A DNA stretch of 64,000 nucleotides from Cronobacter dublinensis subsp. dublinensis LMG 23823 (GTDB lineage: Bacteria > Pseudomonadota > Gammaproteobacteria > Enterobacterales > Enterobacteriaceae), in the NCBI RefSeq assembly GCF_001277235.1, contig NZ_CP012266.1, forward strand, positions 3,844,001 to 3,908,000, in the 5' to 3' direction. The notes beneath the pieces are model-generated. The model ran no database searches. It was not told where the DNA came from and worked only from the letters and a program-made list of their open reading frames with translations. Positions 50,610-59,734 of this stretch are shown here, piece after piece. The number at the start of each line of letters is the position of its first letter. Position 1 is the stretch's first letter. The position numbers were made by a program, and so were the translations under genes.

Positions 50610-50807
50610 TCAGTTAATCGTTTTCCTCAACATGTAGTAGATAACTATCCCGGCCACCACAAGACCGCCGCCGAAACGGCGCAGTAAGGTGTCCGGTAAT
50701 TGCGCTACCGAGACGATCATGCGCCGCCACAAGCGCGGAAAAAGCAACGGACCGAGCCCTTCAACCACCAGCACCAGCGCGAGCGCCAGCAAAACCGTTG
50801 TATTCAT
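50610..50807 (-). CDS. yjeT: DUF2065 membrane protein YjeT
   Basis: A 65-residue inner-membrane protein with two hydrophobic helices (VLLALALVLVVEGLGPLLF; GGGLVVAGIVIYYMLR). Function unknown. It follows hflC on the same strand, after a strong terminator, so it is expressed by read-through or from its own promoter in the 62-bp gap. The conserved neighbourhood with hflKC is its only functional hint. Confidence 0.9.
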   Translation of the reverse strand: MNTTVLLALALVLVVEGLGPLLFPRLWRRMIVSVAQLPDTLLRRFGGGLVVAGIVIYYMLRKTIN

Positions 50808-50823
50808 GGTGCGTAAAACCTGG

Positions 50824-50856
50824 ATAAAAAAAGAGCCGGCAATGACCGGCTCTTGT
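50824..50856 (-). terminator. Terminator after hflC
   Basis: AGAGCCGG / CCGGCTCT stem with loop TCATTG, followed on the minus strand by TTTTTTT. Marks the end of the amiB-mutL-miaA-hfq-hflX-hflK-hflC transcription unit. Confidence 0.9.
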
Positions 50857-50869
50857 TTAGGATTATGGC

Positions 50870-51874
50870 TTAGCGTGCGCTATTGGCCGGCGTTTTCATA
50901 TAGCGGAAGAAATCGCTGTCCGGGCTCAACACCATCACGTCCTGATTCGAGTTAAAGCTGCTCTCATAGGCACGCAGGCTACGAATAAAGGCGTAGAAAT
51001 CCGGATCCTGGCTGAACGCGTCGGCGAACAATTTCGCGGCTTCGGCATCGCCTTCACCACGCAGGATACGCGCCTGACGCTCAGCTTCCGCAAGGGTACG
51101 GGTGACTTCGTAATCCGCTGCAGCGCGCAGCTTCTCCGCTTCTTCCTGACCCTGCGAACGGTGACGACGGGCGACCGCTTCACGCTCGGCACGCATACGG
51201 TTGTAGATAGCCTCGGAGACTTCCGCAGGCAGGTTGATCTGCTTAATACGCACATCGACCACTTCTATACCGAGCGCCGCCATGCTGTTCGGGTTGATTA
51301 CCGGCACTTTGCCGTTGGTCTCTTCCGTCACGCGCTTGGCCGCAGAGGCGATAGCGTCATCCGCCGCCGGGGTTTCGACTTCATCTTCCGTGCCCGCAGA
51401 ACCGGAGTTCAGCGCTTCGCGCACTTCTGAGGTCAGGCGACCGCGGGAGTCGGTAACGATATCTTTTACGTCAAGACGACCAATTTCAGAACGCAGACGG
51501 TCCGAGAACTTACGTTTGAGCAGGACTTCAGCCTGAGAGAGATCGCCGCCGCCTGTCGCCAGGTAGTAACGGCTGAAATCGCTGATGCGCCACTTGATGT
51601 AAGAGTCAACGATCAGGTCTTTCTTCTCTTTAGTAACAAAGCGGTCCGCCTGGTTATCCATAGTCTGGATACGGGCGTCCAGCGTTTTCACCGACTCGAT
51701 AAACGGCATCTTAAAGTGCAGGCCAGGCTCATACACCTTCGGTTTGTTATCGTTGTCGCGTACTACTTTGCTGAATTGCAGGATGATGCCGCGCTCACCC
51801 TCTTTCACCACAAAAATCGAGGTGTAAAGCACCACCAGCACGATGATGATTACCGCAATGACTGACTTACGCAT
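50870..51874 (-). CDS. hflC: FtsH protease regulator HflC
   Basis: A 334-residue SPFH/band-7 protein anchored by one N-terminal helix (SVIAVIIIVLVVLYTSIFVV) with the large domain in the periplasm (EGERGIILQFSKVVRD, EVVDVRIKQINLPAEVSEAIYNRMRAEREAVARRHRSQGQEEAEKLRA). With HflK it forms a cage around FtsH hexamers and modulates degradation of membrane and soluble substrates such as lambda CII. It starts 2 bp after the hflK stop. Confidence 0.98.
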   Translation of the reverse strand: MRKSVIAVIIIVLVVLYTSIFVVKEGERGIILQFSKVVRDNDNKPKVYEPGLHFKMPFIESVKTLDARIQTMDNQADRFVTKEKKDLIVDSYIKWRISDFSRYYLATGGGDLSQAEVLLKRKFSDRLRSEIGRLDVKDIVTDSRGRLTSEVREALNSGSAGTEDEVETPAADDAIASAAKRVTEETNGKVPVINPNSMAALGIEVVDVRIKQINLPAEVSEAIYNRMRAEREAVARRHRSQGQEEAEKLRAAADYEVTRTLAEAERQARILRGEGDAEAAKLFADAFSQDPDFYAFIRSLRAYESSFNSNQDVMVLSPDSDFFRYMKTPANSAR

Positions 51875-51876
51875 CG

Positions 51877-53121
51877 TTATTCACTCCCTTCGCGCTGGTA
51901 ATCGTTACGCTGCGCGTTGGCACGGCGTTGATCCATAATATCGCCACGGCCAGAAGACGCGCTGTTGCTCGCGCCGCTGTTGCCGCTGCCGGAAACCGGC
52001 GGCAGACGCAGCAGCGGATTGCCGCTGTTGCTGTCGTCGCTGGCCGCAGGCGCGGAACCGCCTTTCAGCATCTGGTCGAGAGGCAGGACCATCAGGTTGC
52101 CGCCCTTGTCGTTAACCAGCACTTTACGGGTGTGGCTAAGCACTTTTTCCATGGTTTCGATATAGAGACGCTCGCGGGTGATTTCCGGCGCGGCTTTATA
52201 CTCCGGCAGGATCTTCGCAAAACGCGCTACTTCACCCTGCGCCTCAAGGACAGTCTGGGTTTTGTACGCGCGAGCCTCTTCGAGGATACGCTGCGCCTGA
52301 CCGTTCGCACGCGGCTGCACTTCGTTGGTATACGCTTCCGCTTCACGGATGTACTGCTGCTCGTTTTCACGGGCGGCAATCGCGTCGTCAAACGCCGCTT
52401 TCACCTCTTCCGGCGGACGAGCGGCCTGGAAGTTGACGTCCAGCAGCGTGATACCCATGTTGTACGGACGAATCGTCTCTTCCAGCTCGCGCTGGGTGTC
52501 GCTGCGGATAACGGTACGGCCTTCGGTGAGAATGCGGTCCATGGTGTATTTGCCGATAACGCCGCGCAGGGCGCTGTCGGTGGCCTGACGCAGGCTGTCA
52601 TCTGCGTTGGCGACGCTAAACAGGTAGCGCTGCGGATCGGTTACGCGGTACTGCACGTTCATTTCGACGCGCACGACGTTTTCGTCAGAGGTCAGCATGA
52701 CCCCGGAGGCTGCCAGCTCGCGCACGGCTTCCACGTTGACGGGCACCACTTCATCAATAAAAGTCGGCTTCCAGTTCAGGCCCGGCTCGACCAGATGGCT
52801 GAATTTGCCAAAGCGCGTCACAACGCCGCGCTCGGCTTCTTTAATGGTATAGAACCCGGTGACGGCCCATAAGATGACCGCCGCCGCGGCGACGATACCC
52901 ACGACGCGACCGCCGAGATGACCGCGCGGCTCCTGCGAAGAACCACCGCCTTTACCACCGCCAATTCCGCCCAGCTTTTTACTGAGCTTACGGAAGATAT
53001 CATCCAGATCCGGCGGCCCCTGCTCGCGACCGCCTTTATTTCCCCCAGAGTTGCCGCCAGGCTTGCTGCTTCCCCACGGGTCGCGGTCCTGTCCGTTATT
53101 ACCGGGCTGATTCCACGCCAT
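51877..53121 (-). CDS. hflK: FtsH protease regulator HflK
   Basis: A 414-residue SPFH protein: Gly/Asn/Lys-rich cytoplasmic N-terminus (about 1-75, WNQPGNNGQDRDPWGSSKPGGN), membrane helix (about 76-95, VVGIVAAAAVILWAVTGFY), periplasmic SPFH and coiled-coil region (EAERGVVTRFGKFSHLVEPGLNW; AFDDAIAARENEQQYIREAEAYTNEVQPRANGQAQRILEEA) and a Ser/Gly-rich tail. It alternates with HflC in the cage enclosing FtsH. A 171-bp gap separates it from hflX, longer than the other gaps in the operon, with a CCCC-AAA-GGGG hairpin near 53262. Confidence 0.98.
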   Translation of the reverse strand: MAWNQPGNNGQDRDPWGSSKPGGNSGGNKGGREQGPPDLDDIFRKLSKKLGGIGGGKGGGSSQEPRGHLGGRVVGIVAAAAVILWAVTGFYTIKEAERGVVTRFGKFSHLVEPGLNWKPTFIDEVVPVNVEAVRELAASGVMLTSDENVVRVEMNVQYRVTDPQRYLFSVANADDSLRQATDSALRGVIGKYTMDRILTEGRTVIRSDTQRELEETIRPYNMGITLLDVNFQAARPPEEVKAAFDDAIAARENEQQYIREAEAYTNEVQPRANGQAQRILEEARAYKTQTVLEAQGEVARFAKILPEYKAAPEITRERLYIETMEKVLSHTRKVLVNDKGGNLMVLPLDQMLKGGSAPAASDDSNSGNPLLRLPPVSGSGNSGASNSASSGRGDIMDQRRANAQRNDYQREGSE

Positions 53122-53292
53122 GTTTATGCTCCATATTTGTTATGCGGTGATATACCTTTCGTTCTCCTGGTCGCGTCATGGCAGGCGCCTTTCTCACTCG
53201 GCATGAGTGAAACACGCGCGGGCGCCATAACGCGGCCGGGGTCCATCCGGGTACCCCCCAAAGGGGAATATTTTCAGGCTTCGGCCAGCCAG

Positions 53293-54573
53293 TTAGACCA
53301 CGTAGTCAACCAATGCCGGCTCCTGTTTACAGAGGCGACGCCAGTCGACTATCGGCATGCGAATTTGCAGCCCGACGCTACCGTTCTCCTCCATCCACTC
53401 TTTTTCTATCGCCTGAAGCTGGTAAAACCGGCTCCGCAGACGTCCGGCTTCCGGCGGAAGGTGCAGCGCATGCTGGACGATTTCACCGGAAAGACGTTCT
53501 GTCAGGGCCTGGAAAAGCAGTGGCACGCCCGCCCCCGTCTGTGCGGAAAGCCACACGCGGATGGGCAAATTCTCATCATTCCTGTCGATACGCGGCTCGA
53601 AATCTTCCAGCATGTCGACTTTATTCATCACCAGCAGCGTTGGGATCTCGTGGGCGTCAATCTCTTCGAGCACGGTGTTCACCGCCTCAATGTTTTCCGC
53701 CATCCGCACGTCCGCGGCGTCAATGACATGCAGCAGCAGCGTCGCCTGACGCGTTTCCTGCAGCGTCGCTTTAAACGCCGCCACCAGATCATGCGGCAGG
53801 TGACGGATAAACCCTACGGTATCCGCCAGCACCGTTTCGCCGACGTCCGCGACGTCAATGCGGCGCAGGGTCGGGTCGAGGGTCGCAAACAGCTGATCTG
53901 CTGCATACACCTCAGCCGTGGTGATTTGGTTAAACAGGGTGGATTTGCCGGCGTTGGTGTAGCCCACCAGCGAGACGGTGGGAATATCGGCTTTCGTGCG
54001 CGACCGACGTCCCTGCTCGCGTTGCTTCTCGACGCGCTCCAGCCGCGAGAGGATCTGAGTAATACGGTTACGCAGTAAGCGACGGTCGGTTTCCAGCTGG
54101 GTTTCACCCGGGCCGCGCAGGCCGATACCACCTTTCTGGCGCTCAAGGTGGGTCCAGCCGCGCACCAGTCGCGTGGCTAAATGGCGCAACTGCGCCAGCT
54201 CAACCTGCAGCTTCCCTTCATGGGTGCGCGCACGTTGGGCGAAAATATCGAGAATCAGCCCGGTGCGGTCGATAACGCGACACTCGCACAGGCGCTCAAG
54301 GTTACGTTCCTGAGCCGGGGTCAACGCATGATCAAAAAGGACAACAGACGCCCCAGTGGCTTTGACTGCATCGGCAATCTCAACGGCTTTACCTTCACCA
54401 ACAAAATACTTTGGGTGCGGCGCTTTACGGCTACCGGTAATCACCTGTAATGCTTCGACACCGGCGGAAGAGACCAGAGATTCAAACTCCTGGAGGTCTT
54501 CCATATCTTTGTCTTGCGTAAAATAGATGTGTACCAGCACCGCCTGCTCACCGGCATCATAACGGTCAAACAA
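53293..54573 (-). CDS. hflX: Ribosome-splitting GTPase HflX
   Basis: A 426-residue GTPase: N-terminal domain with SRKAPHPKYFVGEGKAVEIADAV, a coiled-coil linker (LETDRRLLRNRITQILSRLERVEKQREQGRR) and a G domain with G1 GYTNAGKST, G3 DTVGFIRHLP and G4 NKVD. It splits stalled 70S ribosomes during heat stress. The frame starts with TTG at 54573, where the conserved MFDRYDAGEQAVLVHIYF begins, and GAGGG lies upstream. Confidence 0.97.
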   Translation of the reverse strand: MFDRYDAGEQAVLVHIYFTQDKDMEDLQEFESLVSSAGVEALQVITGSRKAPHPKYFVGEGKAVEIADAVKATGASVVLFDHALTPAQERNLERLCECRVIDRTGLILDIFAQRARTHEGKLQVELAQLRHLATRLVRGWTHLERQKGGIGLRGPGETQLETDRRLLRNRITQILSRLERVEKQREQGRRSRTKADIPTVSLVGYTNAGKSTLFNQITTAEVYAADQLFATLDPTLRRIDVADVGETVLADTVGFIRHLPHDLVAAFKATLQETRQATLLLHVIDAADVRMAENIEAVNTVLEEIDAHEIPTLLVMNKVDMLEDFEPRIDRNDENLPIRVWLSAQTGAGVPLLFQALTERLSGEIVQHALHLPPEAGRLRSRFYQLQAIEKEWMEENGSVGLQIRMPIVDWRRLCKQEPALVDYVV

Positions 54574-54646
54574 GCGTAAACCCTCTTAAAATACCAGCGG
54601 GGAACACAGACGACCTGGTCCCCCGACATGGAGCAACAGCCTGGCC

Positions 54647-54955
54647 TTATTCGGCGTCTTCGCTATCCTGAGAGGCAGCGGAAGATGGCTGTGCGTTGTT
54701 GCTGTGATGGTAGTTGTTAGAACCGCCACCCGCGTTGTTGCTATGGTGAGAAACCGGACGAGACGGCACCACGGTCGAGATCGCGTGCTTATAAACCATC
54801 TGACTGACCGTGTTTTTCAACAGGATCACGAACTGATCGAAAGATTCAATCTGACCTTGCAGCTTAATACCATTCACCAAATAAATAGAAACTGGAACAC
54901 GTTCCCGACGCAGAGCGTTGAGGAACGGATCTTGCAAAGATTGCCCCTTAGCCAT
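54647..54955 (-). CDS. hfq: RNA chaperone Hfq
   Basis: A 102-residue Sm-like hexameric protein: AKGQSLQDPFLNALRRERVPVSIYLVNGIKLQGQIESFDQFVILLKN (Sm1) and MVYKHAISTVVPSRPV (Sm2, with the YKHA proximal-face uridine pocket), then an intrinsically disordered tail rich in His, Asn, Ser and Gly with an acidic end (DSEDAE). It pairs small RNAs with mRNAs. AAGGAAAAG precedes the ATG. The tail is similar in length to that of E. coli. Confidence 0.99.
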   Translation of the reverse strand: MAKGQSLQDPFLNALRRERVPVSIYLVNGIKLQGQIESFDQFVILLKNTVSQMVYKHAISTVVPSRPVSHHSNNAGGGSNNYHHSNNAQPSSAASQDSEDAE

Positions 54956-55055
54956 TCTATCTTTTCCTTATATGCTTGTTGTTTATACTCTTGAACCCTT
55001 GGGCTCTGAAAAACTGCGTAAAAATCCGCGCACGATACGATTCAATTGTACACAT

Positions 55056-56006
55056 TCATTGTTGCTTCGCACCAATAACCTGTAACACATCGCTGTACGC
55101 TTGTTCAGGCGCCGCACTGTCGAGCCAGTGTACCCCTTCCCAACCGCGCAGCCAGGTCATCTGGCGCTTCGCTAACTGTCTCGTGGCGCAAATACCTCGA
55201 TAAACCATTTCGTCGTATGAGATTTCACCCGCCAGATAAGACCACATCTGCCGGTATCCCACGCAACGAACGGAAGGCATATCCGTATGCAAATCTCCAC
55301 GGGCAAATAGCGCCCGGACTTCTGCCTCAAAACCTGAAGCTAACATCTGGTGAAAACGCTGCTCAATGCGTTGATGGAGCAGTTCACGGCTCGCCGGGGC
55401 GATGGCGAACTGATGCACCTGATAGGGCAGAGCTTCTCCTGACGTTTGCGTCAGTTCCGTTAAAGTTTTACCCGAAATGAAAAAAACTTCCAGTGCCCGG
55501 GAAAGCCTTTGCGGATCGTTGGGATGGATTCGCTGTGCCGCGACAGGATCTATCTCCTGAAGCTTGCGATGCAGCGCGTCCCATCCCTGCTCTGCCGCCT
55601 GTTGTTCAATCTCCGCTCTGACGGCGGCGTCTGCCGACGGAAGCGGGGAAAGCCCTTCCAGCAGCGCCTTAAAATAGAGCATGGTGCCACCCACCAGCAG
55701 CGGTATGCGCCCGGCGGCGACAATCTCTGCCATTTCCTTTAGCGCGTCGCGGCGAAAATCAGCCGCCGAGTACGCCTGCGCCGGGTCGATAATATCCAGT
55801 AACCGGTGCGGCGCCTGCGACAATTCGTGCGCGTCAGGCTTGGCGGTGCCGATATCCATGCCCTTATAGACCAGCGCCGAATCGACGCTAATCAACTCTA
55901 CCGGCAGCGTCTGGCGCAGGCGAATGGCTAACGCCGTTTTGCCCGACGCCGTCGGACCCATCAGAAAAATCGCCTTCGGAAGGCCAGTATTGCTTACGTC
56001 ATTCAT
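55056..56006 (-). CDS. miaA: tRNA dimethylallyltransferase MiaA
   Basis: A 316-residue enzyme that adds a dimethylallyl group to N6 of A37 in tRNAs reading UNN codons. P-loop MGPTASGKTALAIRL, DSALVYKGMDIGTAKP (substrate Asp/Ser), GGTMLYFKALLEGLSPLP and the C-terminal tRNA-binding region (VRCVGYRQMWSYL, RGICATRQLAKRQMTWLRG). Overlaps the mutL end by 8 bp, so it is translationally coupled. Confidence 0.98.
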   Translation of the reverse strand: MNDVSNTGLPKAIFLMGPTASGKTALAIRLRQTLPVELISVDSALVYKGMDIGTAKPDAHELSQAPHRLLDIIDPAQAYSAADFRRDALKEMAEIVAAGRIPLLVGGTMLYFKALLEGLSPLPSADAAVRAEIEQQAAEQGWDALHRKLQEIDPVAAQRIHPNDPQRLSRALEVFFISGKTLTELTQTSGEALPYQVHQFAIAPASRELLHQRIEQRFHQMLASGFEAEVRALFARGDLHTDMPSVRCVGYRQMWSYLAGEISYDEMVYRGICATRQLAKRQMTWLRGWEGVHWLDSAAPEQAYSDVLQVIGAKQQ

Positions 56007-57906
56007 GTGTCAGGGCATTCATCGCCGGTTGTAAATCAATAAGGTGCAATAAACCATCCGGCGGTGTTTTCACCATCAGCGGACACAACCTTTCGAGTTC
56101 CGCGAGCGTCGCGATGGCTTGCGCGATGCTCCACGGCTGCGCGTTAACCAGATGGCGGGCAAGCCATCCGGCCACAGCGGCGTCGTCAGCGTTTGTCTGC
56201 TGCGCCAGGTAGCCTATCAGTTCAGGAATCAAGATTTGTAAATTTTGTTGGCGTAAGGGTAAAGGCACTGCACGAATCGTCACATGTTGCGCATCCAGCA
56301 CGATTTCAATGCCCAACCGCTGAAGCTGCGGCTGCGCGCGCGTCACGATATCCCGCTCCTCGCCGGAAATTTTGAGCCGCACCGGGATCAGCAGCGGCTG
56401 CGCGCAGGGCTTCTCGCCGCGCGGCAGCAGTTGTGCCTGTTTGAGGTGGCGCTCGGCGACGCTTAACGCCAGCAGCATCAGCTTTCCGTCGCGCTCCAGC
56501 AACGCGACATTTCCGGACACCAGCGTAAGCACGCGCCCGAAACTGTGCGTATGACCGTCAAGCGCGGCTGCGGGCGGCGATGACGATTCACGCGCGGGCG
56601 TGGCTGGCGGCGTGGCACTGGCAGGCGTTTCCAGCAGTTGCTTATAGAGCGCGCCCTGCTGTTTCTGATACCCCGGCGCCGCGTGAGGCCAGCCGCCGTT
56701 GCCGGGTGCGTTTGCGCGCCCTGCGCCGCCGGAGGACGAACCGCCCGAAACCGCATAGCGCGGCGCGTCGTTTTCCCGCGCAGAGGTGCGATCACGTTCG
56801 CGCGGCGCCGGGTCGGCAAAGTGATTTTTCCCCGCTGCGACGCGGTTTTCCGGCTGCCAGCGCGGCGCGTCTTCGGCAGGTTCTTCCAGCGCCAGCGGAT
56901 TCGCCGCCTGCTGCTGGAACACGCTGACCACGCCCTGATAGATAAAATCGTGCACCAGCCGCGACTGGTGGAACCGCACTTCATGCTTGGCGGGATGCAC
57001 GTTGACATCCACCTGGTGCGGGTCGATTTCCAGATACAGCACATACGCAGGCTGCTGATCGATGCCGAGCTTATCTTCGCAGGCCTGGCGAATCGCGTGG
57101 TTGATCAGCCGATCGCGCATCATGCGGCCATTCACGTAGCAATATTGAATTTCGGCAAGCGCCGCTGTGGTGCCTTTCGGCTTCGCCACCCAGCCGCGCA
57201 GCGCCAGATCGCCGTGCTGCCACTCAATAGCCAGCGCCTGCTCAAGAAAGGCGGGGCCGCAAATCGAGCCAAGACGACGCTCGCGCGGCGCGTTGCCCTG
57301 CACCGCCCGGTACTGGCGCATCATCTTGCCGTTGTGGCTGAGGTTAATCGTCACGTCAAAGCGCGCCAGCGCGATGCGCCGCACCACTTCGTCAATGTGG
57401 GTGAATTCGGTTTTCTCGGTGCGCATAAACTTGCGCCGCGCGGGGGTGTTGTAGAAGAGATCGAGCACCTCCAGCGTGGTGCCGACCGGATGCGCCGCCG
57501 GTTTTATGGTCACGTTCATGTCACGCCCTTCGGCGTAAGCCTGCCACGCTTCCTGCTGGTCAGCCGTGCGGGAGGTGAGCGTCAGGCGCGATACCGAACT
57601 GATACTCGCCAGCGCCTCGCCGCGAAAGCCGAGGCTGATGATGGCTTCCAGATCGTCCAGCGAGGCGATTTTGCTGGTGGCATGACGCGCCAACGCCAGC
57701 GCCAGCTCCTCTTTTTTGATGCCGCCACCGTTGTCGCGAATGCGAATAAGCTTCGCGCCGCCGCGCTCGATATCGATATCAATGCGCGTGGCGCTCGCGT
57801 CGAGGCTGTTTTCAACCAGCTCTTTTACCACCGACGCAGGGCGCTCCACCACCTCGCCGGCGGCGATCTGGTTCGCAAGCTGCGGCGGCAGAACCTGAAT
57901 CGGCAT
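55999..57906 (-). CDS. mutL: DNA mismatch repair protein MutL
   Basis: A 635-residue protein of the GHKL ATPase family: motifs ELVENSLDA, DNGGGI and GFRGEALASI in the N-terminal ATPase; a variable Pro/Ser/Ala-rich linker (about 340-440); and a C-terminal dimerisation domain. The endonuclease motif of non-methyl-directed MutL is not seen, as expected where MutH nicks the new strand. It couples MutS mismatch recognition to MutH and UvrD. Upstream amiB is 9 bp away. Confidence 0.98.
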   Translation of the reverse strand: MPIQVLPPQLANQIAAGEVVERPASVVKELVENSLDASATRIDIDIERGGAKLIRIRDNGGGIKKEELALALARHATSKIASLDDLEAIISLGFRGEALASISSVSRLTLTSRTADQQEAWQAYAEGRDMNVTIKPAAHPVGTTLEVLDLFYNTPARRKFMRTEKTEFTHIDEVVRRIALARFDVTINLSHNGKMMRQYRAVQGNAPRERRLGSICGPAFLEQALAIEWQHGDLALRGWVAKPKGTTAALAEIQYCYVNGRMMRDRLINHAIRQACEDKLGIDQQPAYVLYLEIDPHQVDVNVHPAKHEVRFHQSRLVHDFIYQGVVSVFQQQAANPLALEEPAEDAPRWQPENRVAAGKNHFADPAPRERDRTSARENDAPRYAVSGGSSSGGAGRANAPGNGGWPHAAPGYQKQQGALYKQLLETPASATPPATPARESSSPPAAALDGHTHSFGRVLTLVSGNVALLERDGKLMLLALSVAERHLKQAQLLPRGEKPCAQPLLIPVRLKISGEERDIVTRAQPQLQRLGIEIVLDAQHVTIRAVPLPLRQQNLQILIPELIGYLAQQTNADDAAVAGWLARHLVNAQPWSIAQAIATLAELERLCPLMVKTPPDGLLHLIDLQPAMNALTHE

Positions 57907-57915
57907 GAACTCTCC

Positions 57916-59259
57916 TTACTGGATAACAGTGACCTGACCTGACGCGTTGTCAGCGGAGCGGGCGGTCTGCCCCGTTCCGCCGTCACCCTTTGGCGCGGCC
58001 TGGAGCGGATGCGCGATAAAATAATCGCGCAGCCCCTGATAGATGGCGTCGGCAATTTGCTGCTGGTAGTCATCGCTTGCCAGCAAGCGCTCTTCGCCGT
58101 TGTTACTAATAAAACCGGTTTCGACCAGCAGCGACGGAATATCCGGCGAGCGCAGCACGCCGAGACTCGCATGTTCCGGGCGGCGTTTATGCAACGAACC
58201 GACGCGCTGTAGCTGCCCCAGCACGCTGGTGGCGACATCATACCCGACACGCTGCGAATGGCCGAACTGCAAATCCAGCACCGCCTGGCTCAGGTAAGGG
58301 TCAGCCTGGCTGTTAGCCAGTACGTCGCCTGCCCCGCCCAGCAGCTCCGACTGCTTCTCGTGCTGCTCCAGCCAGCCCGCCATCTCACTATTGGCGCGGC
58401 GGTTGGAGAGCACCCAGACGGACGCACCGGTGGCGTCGCGGTTTGGCGCGGCGTCGGCGTGAATCGACACCAGCAGGTTCGCATTTTGCTGGCGCGCCAC
58501 GTCCGAGCGGCCCATCACCGAAATAAAATAGTCGCCGTCGCGGGTCAGCACGCCTTTAAACATCGGATCGTTGTTCAGCAGCGTACTTAGCTTACGGGCG
58601 ATGGCGATAGTCACGTTTTTCTCGCGCACGCCGCCGGGGCCGATAGCGCCAGGATCCTGCCCGCCGTGTCCGGCGTCGATCGCCACAATTACCCGGTCGG
58701 ACGACACACGGCTCGCGCTGCGGCCAGGGCGGGTCACGGTATTGCTGCCCACGACGCTGGTGATGCGGTCGTTATCCGAGCGGAACGGATTGCGCGCAGG
58801 ATCCGACGACCGCACGGGCGCGGCGACCGGCTCACGCTGCGCCACGACAGGTGGCGGCGGAGGAGGCGGCGGTTCGTCGGCCTCAATGGTGAAAACTACG
58901 TTATAGCCCGCGCCTTTTTGCTGCTTCACGGCGCGCGCCTTGCCGTCTTTCGTTAAATCGACCACCAGACGCAGGGATTGATTATCTTTCGGCTGCCCGG
59001 CGCGGATGCTTTTCACCAGGTTTTCGCCGCTGAAGAGCAGCGGCAGGCCCTGAATCACGCCGGTCTGTTTAATATCAAGCGCGACGCTGCGTTTACCCTG
59101 CTGCGAATATGCATATTCCGGATCGCCCATGAAACTTAAGGTGATCCGCGCCTGGCCGTCGCCGTTGGAAACCTGAATATCGGAAAGCGTCGCCCCGAAC
59201 GCGGGCGCGCATACCGCCAGCAGAAGCGCCGCTACCCAGTTTTTCATGCGTATGATCAT
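57916..59259 (-). CDS. amiB: N-acetylmuramoyl-L-alanine amidase AmiB
   Basis: A 447-residue periplasmic zinc amidase that splits septal peptidoglycan during daughter-cell separation. Signal peptide (about 1-22), AMIN targeting domain (about 24-130), an eight-proline hinge (PPPPPPPP), then Amidase_3 with zinc ligands in IDAGHGGQDPGAIG, REKNV and SIHADAAP, and catalytic Glu in LLVETGFIS. The autoinhibitory helix controlled by EnvC is expected around GAGDVLANSQADPYLSQAVLDLQFGHSQR. No LysM domain. Confidence 0.97.
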   Translation of the reverse strand: MIIRMKNWVAALLLAVCAPAFGATLSDIQVSNGDGQARITLSFMGDPEYAYSQQGKRSVALDIKQTGVIQGLPLLFSGENLVKSIRAGQPKDNQSLRLVVDLTKDGKARAVKQQKGAGYNVVFTIEADEPPPPPPPPVVAQREPVAAPVRSSDPARNPFRSDNDRITSVVGSNTVTRPGRSASRVSSDRVIVAIDAGHGGQDPGAIGPGGVREKNVTIAIARKLSTLLNNDPMFKGVLTRDGDYFISVMGRSDVARQQNANLLVSIHADAAPNRDATGASVWVLSNRRANSEMAGWLEQHEKQSELLGGAGDVLANSQADPYLSQAVLDLQFGHSQRVGYDVATSVLGQLQRVGSLHKRRPEHASLGVLRSPDIPSLLVETGFISNNGEERLLASDDYQQQIADAIYQGLRDYFIAHPLQAAPKGDGGTGQTARSADNASGQVTVIQ

Positions 59260-59275
59260 CCCGTCGTCCCTGCGT

Positions 59276-59734
59276 TCAGGCGAGGCGCGTCAGCAGCGCG
59301 TCGCCGGCGGCGGAGACCGCTTTCACCCGCGCTTCACGCCCCTGATCCTGCCATGACAAGTGAATTTCGATATCCGGCGGCGGCAGAACGCCCGCCCCCT
59401 GCTGCGGCCACTCCACCAGACAAATAGCGTCATCGGTGAAGTAATCGCGGATGCCCATAAACTCAAGCTCTTCCGGATCGGCAAGGCGATAGAGATCGAA
59501 GTGATAGACCATTATATTTTCAAGCGTGTAGGGCTCGACCAGCGTGTAGGTCGGGCTTTTGACGTTGCCCTGGTGACCGCACGCCTGCAGGAACCCGCGG
59601 CTGAACGTGGTTTTACCCGCGCCCAAATCGCCGTACAGATGGATTACGGTCGCCCCGCGACAGGCACGCGCCACGCGTGCGCCGAGGTCGAGGGTCGCCT
59701 GTTCTTCGGGTAAAGGTATAACGCGATTCATCAT
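59276..59734 (-). CDS. tsaE: tRNA threonylcarbamoyladenosine biosynthesis ATPase TsaE
   Basis: A 152-residue P-loop ATPase (GDLGAGKTTFSRGFLQ) that works with TsaB and TsaD in t6A37 formation on tRNAs decoding ANN codons. SPTYTLVEPY and FDLYRLADPEELEFMGIRDY are family signatures, and CLVEWPQQG is the conserved Glu/Trp region. Start overlaps the nnr stop by 4 bp; amiB follows after 16 bp. Confidence 0.97.
   Translation of the reverse strand: MMNRVIPLPEEQATLDLGARVARACRGATVIHLYGDLGAGKTTFSRGFLQACGHQGNVKSPTYTLVEPYTLENIMVYHFDLYRLADPEELEFMGIRDYFTDDAICLVEWPQQGAGVLPPPDIEIHLSWQDQGREARVKAVSAAGDALLTRLA

Noticed and set aside
53200..53292. Hairpin before hflX end as an internal terminator
   Set aside because: The CCCC-AAA-GGGG stem has its A/T-rich tail on the plus strand, so it would not end the minus-strand operon; hflK lies downstream in the same known operon.
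56638..57942. 434-codon plus-strand frame opposite mutL
   Set aside because: Shadow of mutL; no ribosome site or family resemblance.
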